NCBI GenBank assembly: GCA_005793285.1
Contig: SXPO01000177.1
Coordinates: 1 to 5,762, forward strand
Direction: 5' to 3'
Length of the DNA: 5,762 bases
Source of the DNA: Nitrospiraceae bacterium
GTDB lineage: Bacteria; Nitrospirota; Nitrospiria; Nitrospirales; Nitrospiraceae
This document shows, piece after piece, positions 1-5,017 of the stretch. The stretch's first letter is position 1; every line of letters starts with the position of its first letter. Below the pieces are notes generated by a model that had not been told where the DNA came from, searched no databases, and saw only the letters and a program-made list of their open reading frames with translations. Position numbers and translations under genes: made by a program.

Positions 1-2
1 GC

Positions 3-317
3 GTGCATCAGGACGGGCTCGTCCATGTGTCGGCGCTGGCGAATAAGTTTGTGAAAGATCCGCACGAAGTGGTGAAACCGGGGCAGATCGTCAAGGTGAA
101 GGTGCTGGATGTGGATCTCAAGCGCCAGCGCATTTCGCTGACGATGCGGATCGATGATGCAGCCGGTCGTCCGGCTGCTCCGATACAGTCCGGGAGCGAG
201 GCGGCCCGCGACTCACGCGGACGTGGGCAGTCGGCATCCGGCCAAGCGGCGGCACGAGCGCCCCAGCCGATCGGCGCAATGGCGATGGCGTTGGCAAAGG
301 CCAGGCAAAAATCGTAA
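3..317 (+). CDS. tex: Tex family transcription accessory / RNA-binding protein, C-terminal fragment (5' end outside the window)
   Basis: This is the last 105 codons of a Tex protein, a cytoplasmic nucleic-acid-binding factor linked to transcription and RNA metabolism. The reading frame is already open at the left edge, so no start is present. Residues 1 to about 52 are the C-terminal part of an S1 RNA-binding domain and closely follow the family pattern: HQDGLVH, then [21 protein letters not shown], then a [13 protein letters not shown] strand. The remaining 52 residues are a low-complexity Ala/Arg/Gly/Pro tail. They end in a [15 protein letters not shown] motif that resembles the short Ala/Met/Lys terminus of E. 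coli Tex. The TAA stop at 315-317 lies 7 bp before the next gene on the same strand, so co-transcription is likely. The identity is firm for the family; nothing can be said about the N-terminal helical and YqgF-like domains, which lie outside. Confidence 0.93.
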   Translation: MHQDGLVHVSALANKFVKDPHEVVKPGQIVKVKVLDVDLKRQRISLTMRIDDAAGRPAAPIQSGSEAARDSRGRGQSASGQAAARAPQPIGAMAMALAKARQKS

Positions 318-324
318 TTGAAGC

Positions 325-1041
325 ATGACGGATTTCGTCAGCGATCCTCGCTCGTCTGCAATTGATCTTCTGATTCTATTCGTCGCAGTTGCTCTAACAG
401 GCTGCGCCACGATAGGGCGTCAACCGGCACAAGATGCAGCCGATATGATGGTCCCCACGACCGGAACGCGCGGAGAGATCTGCTGTGCCATGGCTAAGGG
501 GGCGCCGAAGCAAGAGGCCTTGGTGCACACAGCCGTCGAACTTCTGGGTCGGAATCGAGTCGACGTGGGCGGTCGTTTCTATCCCCCTGATTGTTCGGGC
601 CTCGTTCGAGGCCTGTATGCCACGCAACATGTCGATTTATACGATGGGCTAGGTGAACTGGACGGCGGCAACGGCGTCGGGCGCATCTATACCCATGTCG
701 TGCAACAGGGGCGAATACACTATGGCCCGACCCTGTATCCGGGCGATCTTGTGTTTTTTCACAACACCTGGGATTCCAATCGTGACGGCTTGCCCAACGA
801 TCCGCTCACGCATGTGGGCGTAGTGGAGAAGGTGGAGCGTGACGGGACGGTGCTCTTCGTGAGTTGGGTATCGGCGGGAGTCGAACGTTACCGGATGAAC
901 CTACGGCAGCCGGACATGCACAAAACCGCCGACGGGCGCGTGATCAACGACTACATACGCCGGAAAGGGTCGGGTGATCATCAATCCACCCGGTATCTGA
1001 CAGGGCAACTCTTCGCCGCCTTCGGGACAGTGTTACGATAG
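325..1041 (+). CDS. Lipoprotein NlpC/P60 family cysteine peptidase (putative cell-wall hydrolase)
   Basis: Predicted 238-residue outer-surface or periplasmic lipoprotein that probably cuts peptidoglycan stem peptides. A hydrophobic segment (about residues 15-24) ends in the lipobox LTGC with Cys27. The NlpC/P60 domain spans about 64-200: the nucleophile is Cys90 in PPDCSGLVRGLY, the PGDLVFF strand is at 139-145, and the catalytic His is His163 in THVGVVE. The third polar position, normally His/Asn/Gln, appears to be Ser180 in FVSWVSAGV (my by-eye alignment to Spr). Between PGDLVFF and the catalytic His is a short acidic insert, WDSNRDGLPNDP (149-160), resembling a DxNxDG calcium loop. An in-frame TGA at 319-321 limits the start, leaving ATG 325 as the only conventional start before the signal segment. 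It has only a weak GAAG-like ribosome site. The signal n-region is unusual: three Asp and a single Arg. It follows tex by 7 bp. The substrate is unknown. Confidence 0.82.
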   Translation: MTDFVSDPRSSAIDLLILFVAVALTGCATIGRQPAQDAADMMVPTTGTRGEICCAMAKGAPKQEALVHTAVELLGRNRVDVGGRFYPPDCSGLVRGLYATQHVDLYDGLGELDGGNGVGRIYTHVVQQGRIHYGPTLYPGDLVFFHNTWDSNRDGLPNDPLTHVGVVEKVERDGTVLFVSWVSAGVERYRMNLRQPDMHKTADGRVINDYIRRKGSGDHQSTRYLTGQLFAAFGTVLR

Positions 1042-1089
1042 GCTACCAGCTGGCACGAAGGGGCTGCTGGATGACAGGATCCGTCTCTT

Positions 1090-1758
1090 CTACACCGGCC
1101 ACTCTTCTTCCTTCCAGGCCATGTCCCAGAACATCCACTCGTAGCGGGAGCTGATGATGAAGGATTCTTCCATGCGCCTCCGTTCTTCCTTCCCCGCCGT
1201 CTTGGCCCACTGATCGACCTTCTTTCGCATCCATTGCTGGACGTCGGCGAACTCAGGCGAGGCATAGAGCATGAGCCAGTCACGGTAGGGATGGCTTTTG
1301 GGCGGCGCGCCGTTTCGTAACAAATATTGCCCCACGACGCAGTAGATCCAGGCACAGGGAAGGGCGACGACGAGAATCTCCGCGGCCGATCCGTTCTGTG
1401 CCACGGAGAGCATGTGTCTCGTGTAGGCGTAGTTTGTGGGGGCCATCGGAACGGAGGACATCTGTTTGGCCGTCAGCTTCCAGCGCTTCCCGTAATTCTC
1501 ATGCAGGCTGCGTTCAACCACGATGGTGTCTTCCGCCAGTTTAGCAAGGCGCAGAGTGCTCTCGGAGTCCGGCGCTTTCATGGCGCCTGCGGCGAAGACC
1601 CGTGAGAGATCGCCGAGGAATCTGGCGTCTTGCAAGATGTAGTACTTGAATGTTTGTTCAGGCAGCCTGCCGTTACCGAGCGCGACGACGAAGGGGTGGC
1701 TCAGTTGGGCATCCCAGATGGGTGTTGCACGTTGTCTCAGGTGTTGTGAGAAGGACAT
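1090..1758 (-). CDS. tenA: TenA family protein, aminopyrimidine aminohydrolase (thiaminase II)
   Basis: Predicted 222-residue cytosolic all-helical TenA protein. The characterised family hydrolyses 4-amino-5-aminomethyl-2-methylpyrimidine to HMP, salvaging the pyrimidine half of degraded thiamine; some members also cleave thiamine. Family residues are in place: Asp44 in YYILQDARFL, Tyr112, the nucleophile Cys135 in ALPCAWIY, and Glu207 in the C-terminal SRYEWMFWDMAW motif (Glu205 in Bacillus subtilis TenA). With this start the first three match B. subtilis numbering exactly. The start is ATG at 1756-1758 because GAGGAA (1765-1770 on the other strand) sits 6 nt upstream and because SFSQHLRQRATPIWD is a typical TenA beginning. 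An earlier in-frame ATG at 1845 lies inside sthA and lacks such support. The gene follows sthA by 22 bp and is probably in the same transcript. No TPP riboswitch or other thiamine gene is visible. Length is normal for the family. The related PqqC/heme-oxygenase-like fold is less likely given the Cys and Glu motifs. Confidence 0.9.
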   Translation of the reverse strand: MSFSQHLRQRATPIWDAQLSHPFVVALGNGRLPEQTFKYYILQDARFLGDLSRVFAAGAMKAPDSESTLRLAKLAEDTIVVERSLHENYGKRWKLTAKQMSSVPMAPTNYAYTRHMLSVAQNGSAAEILVVALPCAWIYCVVGQYLLRNGAPPKSHPYRDWLMLYASPEFADVQQWMRKKVDQWAKTAGKEERRRMEESFIISSRYEWMFWDMAWKEEEWPV

Positions 1759-1764
1759 GGTCGG

Positions 1765-1770
1765 TTCCTC
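1765..1770 (-). promoter_or_regulatory. Ribosome binding site of tenA
   Basis: GAGGAA on the minus strand, 6 nt before the ATG at 1758, inside the 22-bp gap after the sthA stop. It decides the tenA start against the longer in-frame possibility at 1845. Confidence 0.75.
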
Positions 1771-1780
1771 AGTAAATGCG

Positions 1781-3196
1781 TTACGTCTTGTGGGGCGGCG
1801 GTAGCCAGGGTCTTGGCAAGCGATTGATGCCGTCCAGTGCGGCAACTTTATAACATTCTGCCAGGGTTGGGTAATTGAAGACCGTGTCGATAAAATAGTC
1901 GATCTTGCCGTGAAAGGCCATAACGGCCTGGCCGATGTGAATCAGCTCTGTCGCGCCCTCTCCGATGGCATGGATGCCGAGCAACTCGTGGGTGTGCTGA
2001 TTGAATAAGAGCTTGAGCATGCCGGTTTCATCGCCCATCAACAGCCCACGGGCGATTTCTTTATAGCGGGCGATACCCACCGCATAGGGAATGTCGGCCT
2101 GTGTGAGCTCTTCCTCGTTCCAGCCCACCATGGAGATTTGCGGAATCGAGTAGACCCCGTAGGGCAATAATGAATTGTCGGTGCGGTCAGGATGGCCGAA
2201 GGCATGGCAGGAGGCGTGGCGGCCCTGTTGCATCGAGGTGGACGCGAGCGCCGGAAATCCGATGACGTCGCCGGCCGCATAAATATGTGGAACGGCCGTC
2301 TGGAAATGTGTGTTTACGGCGATGCGGCCTCGACCGTCCGGTTTCAATCCGGCGGCATCCAGGTTGAGGGCTCCTGTTGCGCCCACCCTGCCGATGGCAT
2401 ACATGAGCGTAGATGCCTGGATCGGCTTGGCATGTCGCAAACAGACAGTGATCGAATTGTCGGGCTCCTTCTTGATCGCCAGCACTTCTTCTTCGTGATG
2501 CAAGGTCACGCCGAGCGATCTCATCTGTCGCTGGAGCATGTCGATGATCTCGGCATCGGCAAACTCCAACAGACGAGGACGTTTGTCGATGAGGGTGACC
2601 GGCACTCCCAGCGCTGCGAGAATGGAGGCGTACTCTGTTCCGATGACTCCGCCTCCAACGATGACGATGGAGGCGGGAATCCGTTTGAGAGTCATGAGCC
2701 CGTCTGTATCGATCACGGAGGTGTCGTCGAACGGGATATCGGCCGGGCGGCTTGGTTCTGTGCCGACGGCGATGACAATGAAATCCGCCGTATGTTGTTC
2801 GATCGAGCCGCTTCTGTGTTGGATGCGGAGACAATGCGGATCGAGAAAACTCGCTGATCCGAAGATCATGTCGATCCGGTTCCGAGCCATCTGATCCTGG
2901 ACGACCTGGATCTCATTCTTGATGACGTGGTTGGCGTGGAAGGTGAGTTCCTCGATCGTAATCGTTTCCTTGAGCTGGGGCGGGGTGCCGTATATGCTGC
3001 GCTGTGGAATTCCGGAAAAAAAGAGCACGGCTTCGCGCAGGGCTTTGCTCGGAATGGTGCCGGTGTTGATGCAGACGCCTCCGACGGCTTCCTTCCGCTC
3101 GATCAAGCCCACTTTCTTGCCGAGTTTGGCTGCCTGCACGGCAGCCTTTTGGCCGGCCGGGCCGGTTCCTATCACGAGCAGGTGGTAGTGGGCCAT
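1781..3196 (-). CDS. sthA: Soluble pyridine nucleotide transhydrogenase (Si-specific NAD(P)+ transhydrogenase)
   Basis: Predicted 471-residue cytosolic FAD flavoprotein that moves hydride between NADPH and NADH (EC 1.6.1.1); E. coli SthA has about 466 residues. The order is as in the flavoprotein disulfide reductase superfamily: FAD-binding GTGPAG at 10-15, the active-site helix GGVCINTGTIPSKALREA at 39-56, the NAD(P)-binding GGGVIG at 181-186, YAIGR, the FAD-binding AAGDVIG with Asp310, and a C-terminal dimerisation domain with FNYPTLAE at 440-447. The helix that carries CxxxxC in lipoamide dehydrogenase has Cys42 but Thr47, so there is no redox disulfide. The C-terminal His-Glu dyad is also absent. 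Both traits separate SthA from lipoamide dehydrogenase and glutathione reductase. The start is ATG 3194-3196, just before the first beta strand, without a clear Shine-Dalgarno sequence. A promoter-like element lies about 50 bp upstream, and tenA follows after 22 bp. Confidence in the family is high; direct proof of transhydrogenase activity is not available from sequence. Confidence 0.93.
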   Translation of the reverse strand: MAHYHLLVIGTGPAGQKAAVQAAKLGKKVGLIERKEAVGGVCINTGTIPSKALREAVLFFSGIPQRSIYGTPPQLKETITIEELTFHANHVIKNEIQVVQDQMARNRIDMIFGSASFLDPHCLRIQHRSGSIEQHTADFIVIAVGTEPSRPADIPFDDTSVIDTDGLMTLKRIPASIVIVGGGVIGTEYASILAALGVPVTLIDKRPRLLEFADAEIIDMLQRQMRSLGVTLHHEEEVLAIKKEPDNSITVCLRHAKPIQASTLMYAIGRVGATGALNLDAAGLKPDGRGRIAVNTHFQTAVPHIYAAGDVIGFPALASTSMQQGRHASCHAFGHPDRTDNSLLPYGVYSIPQISMVGWNEEELTQADIPYAVGIARYKEIARGLLMGDETGMLKLLFNQHTHELLGIHAIGEGATELIHIGQAVMAFHGKIDYFIDTVFNYPTLAECYKVAALDGINRLPRPWLPPPHKT

Positions 3197-3238
3197 AGGT
3201 TCAGGGGATGCTGTAGGCTGAGGTTCAGGTTCAGGCCA

Positions 3239-3275
3239 AGGTTAAGGATATCATACGGTCTTATATCCTTAACCT
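3239..3275. repeat. Perfect 13-bp inverted repeat (hairpin or operator) upstream of sthA
   Basis: AGGTTAAGGATAT at 3239-3251 is perfectly complementary to ATATCCTTAACCT at 3263-3275, with an 11-nt loop between. There is no run of T after either arm, so it is not a standard intrinsic terminator for tpx, although it lies after its stop. It covers most of the promoter-like element of sthA, so an operator, an attenuating RNA hairpin and a REP-like element are all possible. Confidence 0.8.
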
Positions 3276-3278
3276 CAA
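3250..3278 (-). promoter_or_regulatory. Candidate sigma70-type promoter for sthA-tenA
   Basis: On the minus strand, TTGAGG (3273-3278; consensus TTGACA) is separated by exactly 17 nt from TATGAT (3250-3255; consensus TATAAT). Transcription would begin near 3243, giving a leader of about 45 nt before the sthA ATG. The element is largely inside the 13-bp inverted repeat. This is a match by eye, not experimental. Confidence 0.45.
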
Positions 3279-3298
3279 CCTGTGCCTGTGCTGTGGCG

Positions 3299-3964
3299 TT
3301 AGCTTGCCGTAATCAGCGAGCGGGCGAATCGGAACGCTTCTTCCATGTCTGGAAGTTGTGTCAGTTCAGGCGTCACTTGAAGATAACGGATCTTATTCGT
3401 GGTGTCGACGACGATGATGGCTCTGGCCAAAATATGCGGGCCACCCAAGAACAGCCCGTAGGTCTTGCCAAACTCGCCACCTCGATAGTCGGACAAGAAT
3501 GTGACGTTGTCGATCTTGGCTTCTGCGGCGAACCGCTTTTGAGCGAAGGGGGTATCGACACTCACGGTAATGAGCTCGACCATCTTGTCGAGTCCCTTGT
3601 TTCGCTCACTGAGATAATGGGTCTGCTGTTCGCACACCGGAGTGTCGAGCGAAGGGACCACGCTGATGATACGGACCTTTCCGGCTCCCTTCGTCTGGGC
3701 AATGTTGACCAGTGCGAGGTCGGTCTGCGCCACCTTGACGTCTCGCAGCGCGTCGCCGGTTTTCACTCCGGCGCCGGACAAGCCGAGGGGGCTGCCTTTG
3801 AAGAGGATATTATTTCCTTCGCCTGCGACTGCGCTGCCGTCGGCAACCGCGAGATTCTTGTACATGAAACCGATTCCGGAGGAACCGCCCATGCCCGCAC
3901 ATCCGGCGAGTCCAAGCGAGAGGCCCAGCGCCGTGACGATCAATCCACGATAAGCTATCTGCAT
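3299..3964 (-). CDS. tpx: Lipid-anchored Tpx-like thiol peroxidase (atypical peroxiredoxin lacking the resolving cysteine)
   Basis: Predicted 221-residue lipoprotein. Residues 1-22 are a signal peptide ending in lipobox LAGC with Cys22, followed by a Gly/Ser-rich linker. The Tpx-type peroxiredoxin domain runs from about 50: FKGSPLGLSG, then VVPSLDTPVC with peroxidatic Cys111 and the Thr108 partner, VDTPFAQKRF, and LARAIIVVD with Arg181. Tpx normally reduces hydroperoxides and forms a Cys60-Cys95 disulfide (E. coli numbering) that thioredoxin reduces. Here the residue 35 positions after Cys111 is Ala146, and Cys22 and Cys111 are the only cysteines, so a one-Cys mechanism is inferred. Two adjacent ATGs occur; AGGAG at 3971-3975 is 3 nt from ATG 3967 and 6 nt from ATG 3964, so I chose 3964. 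A longer form starting at 4015 would bury the signal peptide. The alpha/beta hydrolase gene ends 57 bp upstream, so an operon is likely. Mature location is presumably the periplasmic face of a membrane. Confidence 0.87.
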   Translation of the reverse strand: MQIAYRGLIVTALGLSLGLAGCAGMGGSSGIGFMYKNLAVADGSAVAGEGNNILFKGSPLGLSGAGVKTGDALRDVKVAQTDLALVNIAQTKGAGKVRIISVVPSLDTPVCEQQTHYLSERNKGLDKMVELITVSVDTPFAQKRFAAEAKIDNVTFLSDYRGGEFGKTYGLFLGGPHILARAIIVVDTTNKIRYLQVTPELTQLPDMEEAFRFARSLITAS

Positions 3965-3970
3965 CATGCT

Positions 3971-3977
3971 CTCCTTT
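3971..3977 (-). promoter_or_regulatory. Ribosome binding site of the Tpx-like gene
   Basis: AAAGGAG on the minus strand is the best Shine-Dalgarno sequence in the window. Its spacing (6 nt) favours the second of two consecutive ATG codons and rules against a start at 4015. Confidence 0.75.
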
Positions 3978-4021
3978 GTTGAGGCTGTGTGATGGAGCCG
4001 TTGGTCAGCTATCATCTCTAT

Positions 4022-5017
4022 CTAATGGTGTTGAATATACGCGATCAGCGAACGGTTGACTAGGTCCGGCCGTTCCCACTGGGGTAGATGGCCGGCATGG
4101 GGGATACGTACGAACTGGGACCCGCTGATGGTGCGATGGAGCTCTTCGCCCACGGCGATCGGAAAGACCCGGTCTTCTTCTCCCCAGATTACTAACGTGT
4201 GATGCGTGACGGCGCCGAGGCGCAGGGCGAATCCAGACTCCCATAGCGGCAGCGCGCGTTGCGCAGCCAGGACGGGCGCGATGAGCCCAGGCCGGCGGCG
4301 GTTGCGGTTCGCCCGCTCGATGACGGCCGGAGTCAGCAGCGCCGGGTCATGCACGATTTCGCGCAGGACGGACTCTGTCAGCAGGCCTCCGAACAGCCAA
4401 TTGCCGAGCGAGATAAGCCAAACCGGCGCGCGGGTTTCTAGGGCGCGCCTGATCGATGGGCTGGTGAGTTTCTGCAGGATCTGCTGAGGGAGCCCTCCGA
4501 TCAGGACGAGCTTCGCGACACGAGTGGGATGTTCCAATGTCATCGCGATGGCGAGGCCGGCGCCCATGGAATTACCGACCAGCGTGGCGTGGGAGATCTC
4601 CAGCGCATCCATGAATCCCACAAAATAATCCAACATTTGGTCGGGCCGGTACTCGATGTCCGGTTTGTCGGAGAGTCCGGAACCGGGCAAATCAAGGGTG
4701 AGCACGCGGAAATGTTCTGCCAGCGCATGCTGCTGCTGTTCCCATTGCCACATCGATCCCCCGAACCCATGAATCAAGATGACCGGTGGGCCGGTTCCCA
4801 CATCCAAGTAGGCAAGCTGTTGCCCGTGGACGGTCACGGTATGAATCGGAATCCGCTCAAACGCTTCGAATTGCGACGGAATCGGTGAGGACGGCGCGCA
4901 GGCGCCGACCAGCAGCGTCAGCAGGCAGAGGGCAAACAGGACCAGGTCTGGCGGTCTGTCTGCGCGGAGGGAAGGATGCGGGGTGTGAGAGTTACTCCAG
5001 TTGGATGACCGTTTCAT
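4022..5017 (-). CDS. Lipoprotein alpha/beta hydrolase (serine hydrolase, substrate unknown)
   Basis: Predicted 331-residue alpha/beta-hydrolase-fold enzyme with an N-terminal lipoprotein-type signal: hydrophobic segment about 25-38, then VGAC with Cys40 as a slightly atypical lipobox. The fold is complete. HGFGG at 83-87 forms the oxyanion region, followed by the LDLPGSGLSDKP strand-loop (108-119). The nucleophile elbow is GNSMGAG with Ser150, the acid is Asp282 in WGEEDRVFP, and the base is His310 in HAGHLPQWERP. A cap region lies between about 175 and 250. This resembles the MhpC/epoxide hydrolase/lipase-like group, but substrate cannot be deduced. ATG 5017 is the only conventional start ahead of the signal segment. 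It overlaps the 3' end of the biotin-protein gene by 26 bp and has only a weak GAAG-like site, which suggests translational coupling. The Tpx-like lipoprotein gene follows. Its anchored placement suggests action on periplasmic esters or lipids, an inference only. Confidence 0.85.
   Translation of the reverse strand: MKRSSNWSNSHTPHPSLRADRPPDLVLFALCLLTLLVGACAPSSPIPSQFEAFERIPIHTVTVHGQQLAYLDVGTGPPVILIHGFGGSMWQWEQQQHALAEHFRVLTLDLPGSGLSDKPDIEYRPDQMLDYFVGFMDALEISHATLVGNSMGAGLAIAMTLEHPTRVAKLVLIGGLPQQILQKLTSPSIRRALETRAPVWLISLGNWLFGGLLTESVLREIVHDPALLTPAVIERANRNRRRPGLIAPVLAAQRALPLWESGFALRLGAVTHHTLVIWGEEDRVFPIAVGEELHRTISGSQFVRIPHAGHLPQWERPDLVNRSLIAYIQHH

Larger units (their letters stand above)
3197..3281. 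repeat. Cluster of six AGGTTNAGG nonamers in the tpx-sthA spacer
   Basis: The 102-bp spacer is built largely from one short word. AGGTTCAGG occurs at 3197-3205, 3221-3229 and 3227-3235 (the last two overlap), and AGGTTAAGG at 3239-3247. The reverse-oriented forms CCTTAACCT (3267-3275) and CCTCAACCT (3273-3281) overlap each other. The first copy directly touches the sthA start codon. The density is far above chance for 85 bp, and the copies vary at one position (C or A on the plus strand; A or C in the reverse copies). Whether this is a dispersed intergenic element or a binding-site array cannot be told from one locus. Confidence 0.7.

Noticed and set aside
1042..1089. Possible bidirectional terminator between the convergent genes
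   Set aside because: Only a 5-bp CCAGC/GCTGG stem (1046-1050 with 1066-1070) and a 15-nt loop, with no T run on either strand.
1759..1845. Longer N-terminus of TenA starting at 1845
   Set aside because: It would overlap sthA by 65 bp, and the added residues are not TenA-like; a proper ribosome site precedes ATG 1758.
2192..2857. Plus-strand open frame of 221 codons inside sthA
   Set aside because: A shadow of the sthA coding strand with no recognisable domain or start signal.
3239..3275. Inverted repeat as the intrinsic terminator of the Tpx-like gene
   Set aside because: The stem is strong, but no T tract follows it on the minus strand, so I listed it as a hairpin or operator.
2927..3982. 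Long plus-strand open frame antisense to sthA and the Tpx-like gene
   Set aside because: It lies opposite two well-supported genes, crosses the repeat spacer as Arg/Phe-rich low complexity, and matches no family I recognise.
3968..4015. Longer N-terminus of the Tpx-like protein starting at 4015
   Set aside because: It would put 16 polar residues before the signal peptide, and the AAAGGAG site lies inside this extension, pointing to the later start.
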